DNA from: Capitulum mitella
Lineage: Eukaryota; Arthropoda; Thecostraca; Pollicipedomorpha; Pollicipedidae
Assembly (NCBI GenBank): GCA_030062745.1
Contig: CP099846.1
Coordinates: forward strand, 20,328,621 to 20,392,620
Direction of reading: 5' to 3'
Length of the DNA: 64,000 nt
A model generated the notes under the pieces. It was not told where the DNA came from, made no database searches, and saw only the letters and a list, made by a program, of their open reading frames with translations. Shown here piece by piece: positions 1-13,079 of this stretch (position 1 is the stretch's first letter; every line of letters begins with the position of its first letter). The translations under genes and the position numbers were made by a program.

Positions 1-1247
1 TTTTAACGCCAGCCCAGTGCCAAGTTAGAGCCAGGACCAGAGTCTTCGACAGCTTGCTGTTTGTCGTGGAATGAGCAAACGTGACCGAGTGTTGGGATTA
101 GTTACGTCGGTGAGATGACTGTATTTTTCCGTTCCATGCATCATGCCCCAGTTTTACTGGACGTAGTGCTGTGTGCCATGCCGACCCGTTTATATGTCTG
201 ACAGCTTGGAATATGAGAGTAAATGCTGTATATACATACTGAGATGATGAGGTAAGAGTACTTAGAACGCCGTTCGCCATAGTCTCATTTATCTGTTGAC
301 AAGGATCCCACGTTAATTGAATGACTTTACCGTCTGTCCAAAACCTTCATAGCATCTGTTTCGTCTTTGACTAAGGACAGGTGCCCTGCAGTTTGGTCCC
401 GGTCAGATTATTTCCCATATTTATGTCATGTCGTCCAGCTGTTGAGTATTTAGCCAGTGTTGTAATTCAGTTGGCGGATGATGCTTAGGCGGTATATTTT
501 ACGTTTTCAAAATACCGGGAGAAGTGTGTGCATTTTTGAACGAAACGAATAAATTGTAAAGAACACCTAAGTGGGTTTTCTTTGGCGCGTGAGCTGTGAA
601 GGAGGAAGCAAAACGTAGGACAAAAGTCCGCGTCAGACAAGACAAATAGCCGTTACTCCTAGCCATCGTCAAGCCTTTTTGAGTTCAATGAATGCTGTGC
701 ACAATAAACTGTCATAGGCGGGCTATGTCTCCCGAACGGCGTGTCGTGGTACGGACACAGCCGGTCGCCGCACGAGCCTGAGATACCGACGCTGCCACGT
801 AAGACCTAAGGACATTAGACACGGAGCCATCTATTCTGGGTGCCCGACCCGGCCTGTGATGTCACTGTCAAGAAATGGTGGTGTTGGGTGTCTCGTGCGC
901 AATCGAAGAACACTGCATGATTTGCACGGTCGATCAGCTGCGGGCGCACGCTGGAAGAGTCAGGTATGGGAGCAGGTAACGAAGATGCTGTGAGAGTTAA
1001 CGCCGATCAAAGTTACTATAATGTGAAAGACCTAGAATAACTGCGACATACATCTTGAGTGAGGATGATACCGATACTGACTGCCCTTTTGATCACCGAA
1101 ATCCGTCGATCGGTTCTGGAGTTGAACATGGGATCTGATCGGATTTAACTGCTATTTGAATCCCAAAAGCTGCCGATTGCCTCTCGAGGTAGAAACGGGA
1201 CCATCCAGTCCAGGATTTTGTCCAAGCCTGTGACGTCATCAGGAGGG
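1..1247. other. Intergenic DNA, nothing recognised
   Basis: No coding exon, RNA gene or clear repeat structure is visible here. Base composition is mixed and open frames are short and without recognisable motifs. The stretch ends where the first piggyBac-like copy begins, at roughly position 1248. Confidence 0.4.
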
Positions 1248-1853
1248 TCTAGCCCACGCCCGACTGGCAGTGAGCGCCGACCATGCTCGGATTTGCTCGA
1301 CTGGGGGAGGGCTGACCGCCCCCCTCTAACTCACGAGCCACTGGTTCCACGGTGAAGATAAGCAAGATAAGCGTTGGGAAGCTCGTGACAAGTAGAGCTG
1401 GAAACTGGTCTCATGTCCAGTTCTGGATAATATGCAAGGCATACACGCCCTATTTGTTTTCTTACAGCCGACAGCATGGAACCGACAAGCGGCCTGGATC
1501 TCAAGGGCTATGATTAATATGACCTAGGTAAAGGCACCAATGAGCAGGTAAAAGTCTGCAGATGCCGACACGCGCTTAATTTCTCTGATTTGTTTAATAT
1601 ATACGCTGAAACGTTAAGTTAAAGGCACGGCGATTTCCGCGCCGACTGCCGGCGGGCGCCGTAGCCAAACGCAGTATGAAATTAACGAAAACTTGTAGCG
1701 TGTCTTAATTTTCGCGGTATAAACCTTTCCATGCACCATTTCCTTATCCTCGTGGTTCCTGTGATGGTTTCTCATGCTGAAAATCTGGAAAAATTCAGCA
1801 GTTATCGATCTATGCCCTTGCCGACGCTTTATTCCCGAGAACCTGCTTATATC

Positions 1854-3847
1854 TAGGGATGCACCGGATCGGGATTTTTGTAATCCGGCCGGATACCGGA
1901 TATGCCGGATCGCGTGCTGGATATCCGGCCGGATATCCGGCCGGATACCGGATATTATGAATAACTATTTTTATTTGATATTTGTTGCTGGAAAATGAGA
2001 CGAAAAATGACTGCGCTGGAAAAGAAAGGCCTGAAAAACTGGAAAACAACCTAACAATAACTCTGTATCCTTCAGAGTTATTGCGAGGTTTCCGCATGTT
2101 TCATTCTAAAAAAAAGAACAACTAAAGAACACAGCGATCATAGCATAGATCACCGATCACCATCTCTGTCTGAAGGCAAAGGGCAAAGGCTCCAAAATGC
2201 GCAGAATGCCATTACAGCGCCTTGGTAGACCTCAGATATCTGGCTTGATAAGCATTCTGTACAAATACTAAGGTGCGTCCACTGAAGTATATTGTCCTTT
2301 AACCAGGGGCGCAGCCAGGGATTTTTTTGAGGAGGGGGCCCGGAGCCCAGTGTGAGCTGAAATCACACGAAAACCGCCTGCTGGGAAGACGATGTGTAAT
2401 GTTTTTCACAAAAAATGTGTGTCTAAGGAGGAAGCCCGGGCCCCCGGGCCCGTCTTTGGCTGCGCCAATGCCCTTAACACTTGCCGGTATGGGACCTTCT
2501 GCATAAGGCGGACGTATAGGGGAGAGGGAAGTTGGTACGAGCTCCCCAGCCATTTCAACACCTTGCGTCCTAGAGCGTCGCGGAAAAAAACAGCGTGTTG
2601 CACGTGACGAGATCTCACGACTGGCACCCCTTCTTAAGGTCTCAGGTTAACGGATGATTTTCCACATCGGGTCAAATGTCAAAAATTGGCAGAAAGTGGT
2701 GCTTTCTGAGTTAAGTGCAAATGAACGCTAAAGAATAAATGATGATGAAACGGAACGGATACCATAATGTTCGTCAATCAATTATGAGTCTCTCTGTACA
2801 CCACATGATTGTATTTAACTCCTGGAGTCCGATCCAGGCCATGCTAGGCCAATCCTTGTCAAGCGGGGTCGTCAGCTTCAATGCGTTCTCGGAGCTGTAG
2901 AAACATTTTTTGTACACAGTTAAAGATGCTTAAGTCAAATGTAGTATCTCAGTGAACAAACACTATTGTCAAATAACATATAAGGGTCACCTTAGGTTAC
3001 CCAAGGTCATCGGAATCCAATGACCTACGGTGACCTCGATTTAACTGAAAATCGTAACATAGATACCTTAAAAGCGTTTTTCGAGTTCAGATCCAAATCA
3101 AAGTCGAATTTTAGGCATGTCCTCATATTATTCCGCGGCCGACGCCGCTCTGCCCGTCGTAGCAAAAGTCAGGCGTCCGTTGCATTGCGCCCTCTTTAGA
3201 TGAAATAAAGGATAAACTGCACCAAATTTATACCATTCGATTCCTTTCAACTTCAGAAATCCGAATATATAGGTTGTTTTGCAATACCTATTTCCTATCG
3301 CATTCCCAAAGATAAAAAATAACGTGTTTCTCGTCGTACCTTATGACCACACGACATGAGCTCATGACCCTCGGAAAACCTCAGCGGGGTTGCACCATTC
3401 CGCCCCCCTCCCCCCCTCACCACCAAACCCCTAAGAGGGTTCATGAATTTGTACAAGATTATCTGAGACAAATAAAAATGTTTGGAAAATAGGAGGGGGA
3501 TGCGCCACGAAATGGTCGGCTGAGCATATGCTGGCTGTTATTACACATTGAACATGAGTCCAATCCTTGCAAATAATGCCTCAAGCGTTTTGAACTAAGA
3601 TGAAAAAGTAGTGCTCCAGACAGACCCTGGAACTGTCAGACACATCGACAGTGTAATATAGCAAGACATGTTGCTCCTGAAACGGTTTTATAGACAGACG
3701 TAAGAACGTCTCGATTGTACACCGCAAGGCCAAATATCCGGCAGTATCCGGCCGGATCATGGAAATATCCGGCCGGATACCGGATACCGGATAATCTCAA
3801 ATATCCGGCCGGATATCCGGCCGGACCGGATATCCGGTGCATCCCTA
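1854..3847. mobile_element. Non-autonomous hAT element with 8-bp target duplication
   Basis: The ends are inverted repeats, TAGGGATGCACCGGAT at the left and its complement at the right (ATATCCGGTGCATCCCTA). They are flanked by an identical 8-bp duplication CTTATATC at 1846-1853 and 3848-3855, the hAT signature. Just inside both ends lie many degenerate copies of TATCCGGCCGGA, which look like subterminal transposase-binding repeats. The 1994-bp interior has no transposase frame, so it would have been moved in trans. A smaller hAT MITE is nested at 2304-2470. The host sequence around it is piggyBac-like copy A. Confidence 0.85.
2304..2470. mobile_element. Short hAT-type MITE nested in the larger hAT element
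   Basis: The ends are imperfect inverted repeats (CAGGGGCGCAGCCAGG at the left; the complement of the right end is CATTGGCGCAGCCAAAG). Flanks are CCTTTAAC (2296-2303) and CCCTTAAC (2471-2478), seven of eight bases identical. The interior, including GAAAACCGCCTGCTGGGAAG, recurs at 37197-37359 in inverse orientation and at about 57822-57930. It is non-coding. Confidence 0.7.
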
Positions 3848-4451
3848 CTTATATCCAAAGTAAGTATTTTTTAAAGCTTTTGAGCTTCTTGATATTACTC
3901 GCTACTGCGCAAGCCAGTTCTGCCACTTTCTACGCGTCCTGAGTATCCATCGTCAGTTTTGACAGCGGTGCATTTTGGCTCATAACAATTATTCGTCCTC
4001 AGGTCAGTAGCTGAAAGTTACTGATACTTTGTTCATCGGCGCTAAAGGGATTTCTGCATCACCTCACACTAAAAATGCTGTATAAAATTCCAAAAAATGA
4101 CATGTCTTGAAAATGGGGTTGATCTTAGGCCAATCACTAAGAGAATTCCAAAAAATCTGAGACAGAATATTTCTTACATTCATCAAAATTTCCAAGCCCG
4201 ACATTTTTTTCTGTGATATCGTTTTCCGAAAAAGTTACAAGGCGCTTAACTTTTTTTGTACATAGGTCTACTTGACCTGACCTAAGCATGACACCCGACT
4301 TGAACTGAGGTCAAAACTTCGACACAATGTGTACAAAATGATCAAGCAAAAGGAACACATAGTTTCGTGGCGCTGCTTTCGTTCGCTCGCTCTCTCGCAA
4401 TCTTGGAAAAACCTCAGGGGGAACGGTCAACCCCCAATCAGGGCGGGTTAA

Positions 4452-5200
4452 ACAAGAAAAAGCTGGGTGTTGTGCACGAGGCTTTTGTTTTTTGTTTGGT
4501 CAATCCAGCGGATTACGCGTTCTTCTTTTGTAAGTTGTCCTACAGCGAGGAAGTGCATGGCAAGGACTTGGAGGCTAAATGATGCTTACGTTGCAGACCC
4601 TTCCAAACCGCACGAGTGCGAGACAAGTCAGTTTCAAACTTATACTGTTATCCGAAAATAGGCGATACTTTATTTTTTCGCCTTTTCACAGACCACTTTT
4701 GCTACACATGCGATACAGAAGAGTTCATCAACTTTCCTATGAATACAAGAAATGGCAACACTACCGGTATGGTTTCCGAAGGAAATGGAGTTATATTTCA
4801 CCGTAAGCAAACGCGAACGGAATGGGCGCCGCCATCTTGTTAACATTGCCTTCGCTCCAAGGATGCCCTATTTACTGCGTACCGTTCGCTGACGCATCAG
4901 TAAATGATACTAGAGGCCGTAGCCCGATAAACGGATATTCACGGGGTGTAATGTTGCGAAAGCGTAACCCCGCGCCGGAGGCGCGGTATAGGATACTGGA
5001 GACCGTAGACCGATAAAGGGCGCGACCGGACTTGGGTCCGTCCAACAGAGGTTAGGTCGTGAGATTAAACAGGTTAGGTTTGGTTGGGTTAGGTTAGGTA
5101 AGATGAAGTCAGGAATAGGATTAGGGTGAGGGTTAGGCTAGGTTAGGGGCGAGTTAGTTATCTTGTTCATTATTCATTATGTTATACTGATGACGTCATT
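4452..5200. other. Intergenic DNA with degenerate TTAGG-like stretch
   Basis: No gene is supported. From about 5046 to 5165 the sequence is a loose run of GGTTAG/GGTTAGG motifs, a decayed telomere-like tract. A short repeated phrase around CCGTAG.CCGATAAA occurs at about 4917-4933 and 5003-5017. Confidence 0.4.
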
Positions 5201-5460
5201 AAACCCAAAATGCCTCCACCTTGGGAATTGCCCTTTTTGACTTTGTTACTGTAGAATCGCAGCAGAAGTCACAACTGGCACATCGGTCAGTGACGAATGG
5301 AGTGGCGATATGATTTGGCAATTTTTTCACTTTAGTCATCTTGGAACGATATGCAGCAGCCGAATCACAAGCATTGGCTAATGGTAAGTTTCTGCCCGAC
5401 GAAATCGCAAACAACCTTTTGTATGATTGCCACCAATGTAAAGAATGTACTATCCTGTTT

Positions 5461-6411
5461 CTAATCATCTTTTGGGATCTTTCTGAGCTCCGTCGTCGCG
5501 GCCGTTTTGATGGAATCAGTATGAAGAAAATGGGTTCCCTTCAGAACAGATTTGATCTTGAGGAAGAGGAAAAAGTCACAGGGGGCCAGGTCGGGGGAAT
5601 ATGGACGTTGTTCCAAAGTTGCAATGTTCCTTTCTTCCAGAAACTGGCTAATACTCAGGGCTGTGTGAGCAGGAGCGTTGTCGTGATGGAGCACCCATGC
5701 GTTGGTTTCCCAAAGGCTCCGCCTATTGCCCCGCACTGATCTCACGAGGCGCCGAAGAATCTCCTTGTAGACGGTTTGGTTCACTGTTTGGTCTTGGAGT
5801 AAGAATTCGAAGTGAACGATGCCTTGAATATCGAAAAACACAATGAGCATCACTTTCACTTTCGACTTCGACTTCCTTGCTTTCTTTGGCCTTGGGGATC
5901 CAGAACTTTTCCATTCACGACTCTGTCTCTTCGCTTCCGGATCGTATTCGAATACCCATGTTTCATCACCAGTTATGACACTGGTGAGCAAGTCTAGTTC
6001 CTCCTCCAGACGCTCGGTAATGTCTTGGCAAACAATGAATCTTCGTTGTTTTTGGTCTTCGGAGAGCATCTTTGGAACCATTTTTGCACAGAGCTTGCGC
6101 ATTGCCAAGTTTTCAGTAAGGATGTTCCACACTGTGTCTTCGCCAATGGAAAGCTTCTCAGAAATCATTCTCACAGTCAGTCGACGATCTGCACGCATCA
6201 GTTGCTTCACCCGATCGATGTTGCCGACAGTCCTGCTTGTCACCGGCCTGCCAGATCGTCTTCACATTCCTCTCGTCCTCGGAACCGTTTGTGCCATTCA
6301 AAAGCACGAGCTCTTGACATTGTTTCCTCTTTGCAAACTTGCTATAGCAACGCAAAAGATCCAGAAGGTGTCTTGACAAGCTTGACTAAAAATTTCAAAT
6401 TAATTTTTTGC
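5461..6411 (-). pseudogene. mariner (Tc1/mariner, DD34D) transposase relic
   Basis: Reading the minus strand, the long frame at 6243-5461 contains the DNA-binding region with the mariner motif LTVRMI, then the catalytic motifs GDETW, HHDNAPAH and YSPDLAPCDFF. There are exactly 34 residues between the second and third Asp, as in mariner. The N-terminal part lies upstream: an ATG at about 6411 begins MEQKINLKFLVKL, is stopped by TAG after about 24 codons, resumes with FEWHKRF, and needs a frameshift near 6245-6250 to join the main frame. The main frame also stops early after KIPKDD; a C-terminal piece follows in another frame (about 5460-5370). With at least one stop and two frameshifts the gene is dead, although all three catalytic Asp remain. 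Confidence 0.85.
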
Positions 6412-7001
6412 TCCATACTCATCTTTGCAGGGAGTTCTTATTGACATTTCCAATGCTAAAAAATGAAAAATCCGGCGCTTTCAAGCAGTACGACGAAACC
6501 GAAGAAACACAATGCAAACCAAGAGGTCCTTCAATCAGAATGCGCGTCAAATGAACACTTCTCACCGTGCTACCGTGCCGACGTTTGGGGCAATGCTGTG
6601 ACGCAAGAAATTTACCAAAATTCTCGAAAGCAAGCAAGCAGCAGTCGCAGTTTCGTTACTTTTCGGACAGACCTCGTACTTTCCACTATTTGAATTTCTT
6701 AAAAAATAACAACGAAATCGTAACGATAACGTACTATACAGTAATACCGTGCTGGAGTCCGCTGACGGAGAACATTCCGAGGCGGAAAATGTCATGCCAC
6801 CAAGGTTAAGATTATTGATATCAGGGATGTGTAGACCCTGTATACATCTTCAAGCGATTAATGACGTCATATATATGAAAATTCTATTCTGTTGCCACAG
6901 ATTGAACTTGGAGGAACTGCTGAATTATTACGTCCTTATGTTATTGTATAAGATAGTTGTTGGGATATCTGATATCAGTATTATTACATTATGACATTTA
7001 A

Positions 7002-7145
7002 TACTCGTTAGATTACATTAGGTTGCTAGGTTGGGTTATGCTGGGCTTGGTTAGGTTAGGTTAGATTAGGTTAGGTTAGGTTAAGTTAGGCTAGGTTAGA
7101 TTAGTTTTGGTTAGATTAGGTTAGGTTACTATGTTAGGTTAGGGT
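7002..7145 (+). repeat. Interstitial telomere-like TTAGG tract, degenerate
   Basis: About 140 bases consist of GGTTAGGTTA units with interspersed substitutions such as GATTA and AAGTTA. TTAGG is the ancestral arthropod telomere repeat. The interruptions show that this is an old interstitial tract, not a chromosome end. Confidence 0.7.
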
Positions 7146-7317
7146 AAATTTTTATTTATTGTTTTATTTTGCTTGCTAATATTTTCCTGTTTTGTTTCGT
7201 GTTTAGCTTTTCAGATATTTTATTTCACTGCTTTTGAATTATTTTCTTATGCATTTTTCAAATTGCAACTGCACTTTTCCATATTTGTAATGTTTTGAAT
7301 TGTACTATTATTGTCAC

Positions 7318-7355
7318 TATAATTATTATTATTATTATTATTATTGTTATTATTA

Positions 7356-7435
<80 letters not shown>
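7318..7435. repeat. (ATT)n microsatellite
   Basis: A nearly pure trinucleotide repeat of about 38 ATT units with two interruptions near its start. It produces long isoleucine or tyrosine runs in translation that are not genes. Confidence 0.95.
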
Positions 7436-7436
<1 letters not shown>

Positions 7437-8879
7437 AATGACTAACTTTTTTACTTTAAAGATAATTTATATCGCATATTAGTTATTTCCGAACCTTTTT
7501 TATTATTCTTCACCTAAGCTTGAGTCCGAACGACGACCAATCAGCGTCGAGATCTCACGTAAACAAACTTTTTAACGCAGAAACGTCAAAAATCCCTACG
7601 CGAACGTCTGTCGGCTGTCATAGCAGTGACGGCGCAGTCTGTGTCAGGGGGAATAATGTGTGTTTCGGGTTTTGCCAACTGAAATCGTAAGTAGTACGTA
7701 TCACTGTTGCATTTCAAGAGCCATGCAACCACTACTACGATTATTTTCCCTCGAAGTAAGCGCTCGGCTTAAGTCACTGTTGACCCAAGCATTTGGTTTA
7801 GAACCGTTTTTTATAAGATTTTTATGATGTTTATGCTGTTTATCACTGCTTAGTGAACATGTCATGTATGGCCCAAAAATAGCTGGTATCCGGTCGTGGT
7901 GCAGGCACAAACAAAAAGACTGTGGTGGTGGAAGGATATGAAAAGTGGTTGATGCCTGGGGATCCAAAATTGATGGTTTAAGTCGAAGCAGTCCCAGGGA
8001 TATGTCCAATAGGCCTCCCACTTTTTAAGTCCTGAAGTACATACAGTTGCTAAGGCCATGGTTGTAACCATGGGGGACTTGGGGGCACATCCCCTCCAAA
8101 TTGGGCAAAGTGGGCTTTTGTCCACCTCCAGTTTTGGTTGGAAAGTAGACATTTTTTGCAGTCCCACTGAAAGGTAGGATTTTATGTCAGTAACATTGTC
8201 CTCCCCCAATCCTGATCTGTTCTTTACCCATTTCTGGGACATGGCTTCACCCATGGCTACACATTACCAAAAGGCCACATATGTATTGTTCATTGTGCAT
8301 AGTTTATAGTGTGAGGTTGTAAAGGATTATGGTATAATGGAAGGCATTTGGTTATTCAGTGCTGATGAGGCATGAAGTACACTCTTAAAGGCTTCTTTCC
8401 CTTTCATTGCTGATCTCTTGGGTACCAATGTAGCTTGTCAGCTGTGTATTTCCAGAGTTATGGGAAGTGGAAGGCCTACTGGGCTTCTCTTTTCATCCAC
8501 ACCTTGACTTTCCCTAAATCACATCTTGAATTGATGGGATTTTGCACAATGCCACTCTTATCAATGGACTGGGCCCTTGGATGCAAATTTGTCTTAGATC
8601 AGCATTGCCATTGATGCTGATCATTTGGCTGTCTTGTCAGGCAGTCTTCATTGGTTTCTTGGAACATCTTCATGCAAATGTCAAATTCTACAAAAGTGCT
8701 CCTGAAGTGCAGGTTGTGTGTTTTTTGAGGTGAAGACATTTGTGGAAATCAAGCTGCAGCATGATATACATCCATAAAGCAACTCCACTACCACAGACTG
8801 CCAGGTGCAGATGTGCAGGGCAATGGGTGTGATGACCCCCCAGGCTTGAGAAGTAGCCCCTTTTGGACTGGCTGCGGTG
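7436..8879. other. Intergenic DNA, nothing recognised
   Basis: No coding exon or named repeat is supported. Frames of about 130 codons on the minus strand (7862-8254) and shorter ones show no conserved motif. Confidence 0.35.
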
Positions 8880-11090
8880 GGGTCACTCTTAGACTCAAAA
8901 GAGGCCCTGAGGGGCCCAGTATGAACTTTACAGGATCTCAGTGAAAATGTGATGGGTTCTTGATGCAGTCAGAGGGCCTCTGGGAGGGTTAGATGACCCC
9001 TGAGATGTGTATAAGGGCTCCTTAAGCTCCCAAATGCCCCCTGAGACCACAGCAGGGCCCCAACACAGCACATTGCCCCTGAGACTGCCAGAAGGGTCAT
9101 GGGGCCTCTGAGATGGCCAAGATGAGGACTGAGTCCCTAGTATGGCATAGGGGCCCCTGGAATGGCATTGGGGCCCTGAATGGGTCTCACAGGCCTGAGT
9201 GCAAAGCTTGAGGTTCCTAAGGTAGTCAGAGGGCCTCTTGTAGGACTAATGAAACCCTGAGGTGGCAAGATGGCCCCTAAGATGGATAAAAGGGCCCTGG
9301 AACTCTGCATGGGTCCCTGGGACCACAAAAGGGGCCCCACCAGGGCAAAGCTTTAAGAGACCCAAGCACATAGAGAGACCCATATTAGCCTGAAGGGGAT
9401 GCCTTGCCAGTCTGTAGTGCCCCCCACCAGCCTCTGCAGGCCTCTTGCCAGCCTGTAGGGGCCCGCTGCTGGCCTGTAGTGGCCCTGCTGGCCATAGGGC
9501 TCCTTCCCAATCTGTAGGGCTCATGCTGGCCTGCAGGGGGCCCCCTGCCAACCTGCAGGGGTCCCTGCCAGCCTGCAGGAGTCCCCTGCTGGCCTGCAGG
9601 GGGCCTCCTGCTGGCCTTTTGACCCCTTCCAGTCTGTAGGGACCACTTGCCAGCCTTCAGGGTCCCTGCCAGCCTGTTGAGGGCTCCCCATCCTATGGGG
9701 CCCTGGTGGATTGCAAGGGTCACCTGCCTATCGGAAAGGGCACCCTGCTGCCATTTAGTTGGTCTGTCAGCATGAAGGAGCCCCTTCTGACATGTATGGG
9801 CCCTTGCTGCCACCTGTAGGGACCCATGCTGACCCGTAAAGGGACCCCTATGGCTCAGTGGGGCCCTGCTGGCCTCTAAAGACCCCTACCGGTCAGAAGG
9901 GGCCCCTGCTTGCCTGTAGCTGACCCCCTGTTGGCATGAAGCGGTCCCTGCCAATATGCAGGGGCTCTAGCCACTGTCTGTAGGGCCCCTGCTAGTCTGT
10001 GGATGGGCTCTCTTACAGCCTGTGGAGAGGCCCCCTGGTGCGTAGAGGAGCCCCCGACGTTCTGGAGAGGGGCCTCCTGACATATGTAGAGGCCCCTGGG
10101 GTCTGGCAGGGTCAGGGTCCACACAACTAACTCTGCTAAGCAAGGACTCTGACCCCAACGCCGTCCGCTTCGGAAAGTTTCGGGTCAAATTGAAAAAAGC
10201 AAAACAAAACAAAACTAATTGAGTTAAGCAGCAGCAGCTGTCCATTGCCATAACATTTTCACTGGCTGTTTTTATTCAGGGGACCCGCTCATGGGATACG
10301 GCTCACTGTTGGCTGTGCATGCCCCCCCCCCAAAAAAAATGGGCTGGCTGTATTTCTTTGGGAACTGCTTTTGAAATGTTATGGTAACATTTTTGTCCAG
10401 GGGACCCACATGAAGCAAGGGGGCCCACTGCTGGGCGAGGACCCCCCTGCCCCCGAGATTCTTGGCCGGCTGCACCGCTGCCCCCCAATTGTGTTAGGCG
10501 AGCCTCTGGCACAGAAAAGGTCCCCCTGAGACTGCCAACGAGGCCGCTGAAGCGCTAACGAAGGCCCCTGATGCGGCTAAAGGGGCCCATGGAGACTACC
10601 GGAGACGTTCATTAGGGCCCATGACACTGCACAGGGGCCCTGAAAACGCCAAAAGGTCTAACTTCCAGAGGGCTCCTGAGACGGCAAAAATGTTCTTTAG
10701 AGATGACAAGAAGGGTCCTAAGACAGCAGGGGGTCCATTGAGACGACCATATGGGCCCCGAAACTACTAAGCTTTGAGACGTCCAGACAGTCCTTGAAAC
10801 GGCCAAAGAATCTAGAGCATTGCCAGATGCGCCTCTGTCACGGCAGAGAGGGACTTATAGTGGGGCCTTGTAACAGCCTGAGGGGTTTCTTAGACGGCAA
10901 AAAATCCCCAAGGACGACAGGAGGGAACCCGAGACGGCTTAAGTGTCCCTGAAGCTGCCATATGGGTCCATGACACTGCCCGAGGCGTTCCTGGAACTGC
11001 CAAAGGAGTGCCTGAGATGTCCCCGGGGACACGTGAAACTGTAAAGGGAACCTGAAACCTCTAGAGGGCCATGAGACGGCAGACAGCCCG
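8880..11090. repeat. Degenerate GC-rich tandem repeat domain, A-B-A arrangement
   Basis: Three successive blocks of roughly 25-30 bp units are visible. Block A (about 8880-9370) has units like GGGGCCCCTGAGATGGCCAA. Block B (about 9385-10110) has units like GCCTGTAGGGGCCCCTGCTG. After an unrelated interval (10120-10500) with poly-C and poly-A runs, block A resumes (about 10505-11090) with GAGACGGCAAAA-type variation. Units are too diverged for exact counting. Open frames across the region on both strands come from the repeat, not from conserved genes. Confidence 0.75.
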
Positions 11091-13079
11091 AGACCACCAA
11101 AAAATTAGCAAAAAAGTCTCCAGAAGCTACGAGGGGGGCAGAGAGACTTCTGGACCAGATACAAACACGACATGTGAAGAAGAGGGGGAGGGACGCATTC
11201 TTCTAAAATTCCGCCATTGTTGTCATATTTTGGTCACCTTGTAGGGGAACAAAACGCAGAATTTCTGAAATAAAATGACGCGCTTAAAATTTTTAATTTT
11301 TTTATTACTTTATACGGCAAAAAAGCAAAATGTGATCAAATATTCTGGCCTGGACCCGAGCATACCACCTTTTTCATGTCTGAAAAACCAAAAAATGTGG
11401 GAGAGGCCGGCTGGCAGGGGGCCCCGCGCTGACCATTCGCCCCCCATGGCGAAATCTTGGATCCGCCCCTGCAGACTGCTATGTGCGTTTTTACATGATA
11501 TTTTTATTTGCAGAGATTCCTTGTAAATATCAATCTGTAGCCACTGGTGGCTCACAACCCCTACTGTGTACCTCTGAGGATTTCCAGTTCAGAATGATGT
11601 GCTTTGCCATGACTCGTTCTTGGTCTTACATGCAGGTGGTGGCAAACAGTGAAGTTTCATCTGCTTACTGGAACACTGTATTAGCAGTAAGGGGTGGAAT
11701 ATGAAAATACCTAAGCCAGGAAATACTCCGCAGAATTTAAGGGTGATTTCACACTCTCAGGCTTACAGATGTTCAGTGTCCGTTAGTCCTGTTCCTGGCA
11801 TAGGAGGTTGAATCTGCCCCCTTTGGGTTTTTGCTTGTCAGTCCTAGGGTCTGTGGCACAGCTTCACAAAACCTGGTCGTTTTTCCTACCTGTTTTTTCT
11901 ACATACTATGCCAAACTTTTGTGAATTTCTGGGAGGCACCTCAGACCGTTTTTGGCCCTGTTGGAGATAAAAGCAAGAAGTCCTGCCAGAAATGAGGCTT
12001 TTTAAAATGAACCCAAAACTTTACTTGAGTCTATAGGTTAATTGGTGCACAAGCATGGAAAAATAATCCTTGTTAATCTCAGCTCAGTTCATGAAGTCAG
12101 GTCAAGGTCAAAAGTCAAAATTGGGTTTTATGTTAATAATTTTGGCACCGATTTTCCAAATGCAGAATCCGGAATATGCATGGCTTTAAAGAGCATCTTC
12201 TGCTTCTGCTTGTGTACCAAGTTTCAGGTTGCTATCAGGCTGAGTCCCGGAGCTATGACCTAAAATGTCAGTGCTCATGCCCTATATCGCAAGAGCCGTA
12301 AGCTGGAATTTAGAAATAGAGTCAATTCATATGTTTAGAAACATTTTCAAACACATGCAAATGAAATGCACTGAAGATCATTCCATGTGACTGAGGTCAT
12401 TGAAGGACCATTCAAGGTCAAAGGCCATGAGGTGTCCTGATAACTCTATGACCATGACACATCCCCCTTTTCGTTTCACTGGCGCCGACTTTGCAAATAT
12501 TTTACAAACATTGTGATACGATTTGTACTTCGTCAGTGTAATATAACTAGTAAAAGCCAAAAGGCACATTTTTGGCTTTTTTGTTAATTCGGTTAAAGAA
12601 ATAGCCCTCCCTTTTCAAAAGCCTGTGGACGCCCATGAATTTATTCAAAATTTCAAAAGTACGCAGCTGTGGCAAAAGTGCCATCCGTAAGCTCTCGATT
12701 CATGCCAGTTGCATCAAAATCGGTCCATTAACGGCTGAGTTATAGCAAGTTAAAAGATCCCTGATTTGCCTTTTTTCTCCGGTATCCAACTTTTGATTCA
12801 AGATTTTGAAAACGGCTCTGTTTAAGCGTGGCTTACATCATGGCTGATCGATTCCAATTTGTTGCTATGAAATCGGATGTGTAGTTCCCGAGATCTCGGG
12901 AAGGGGGCCGAATGCGTCCCCCCCCCTACCGGCAATCGGCTATACCGTTTAGCCCTCCGGGAATAGGGTTAGGACGTATTACACTACACGTCGTTCCGGC
13001 CATCTGGATATCTGAGATAAGATTTGAGAAAGGTGAACGATGAACAGTTAGTATCGCCCAGAGACGGCCCCCGTCCCGA
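11091..13079. other. Intergenic DNA with AGGTCA-rich old repeat
   Basis: No gene is supported. Around 12040-12440 there are repeated AGGTCA/AAGGTCA phrases in prose similar to sequence near 3000-3060 and 46960-47310, suggesting an old dispersed repeat family that I cannot classify. Confidence 0.35.

Larger units (their letters stand above)
1248..4451 (+). mobile_element. piggyBac-like non-autonomous element, copy A, split by a hAT insertion
   Basis: The parts at about 1248-1853 and 3856-4447 together match the elements at 16702-17927 (reverse orientation) and 59091-60302. The right end reads GGGCGGG followed by TTAA (4448-4451). This fits a piggyBac-type end, where CCC/GGG termini abut a duplicated TTAA. 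The left end is eroded: the expected TTAACCCG reads CTAGCCCA. No transposase is encoded. The central break is an exact 8-bp hAT target duplication. Assignment to piggyBac rests on the TTAA target and terminal C/G run only. Confidence 0.6.

Noticed and set aside
5843-6444. Plus-strand frames of 139-177 codons
   Set aside because: They are opposite the mariner transposase relic.
7300-7482. Poly-isoleucine frame
   Set aside because: Translation of the (ATT)n microsatellite.
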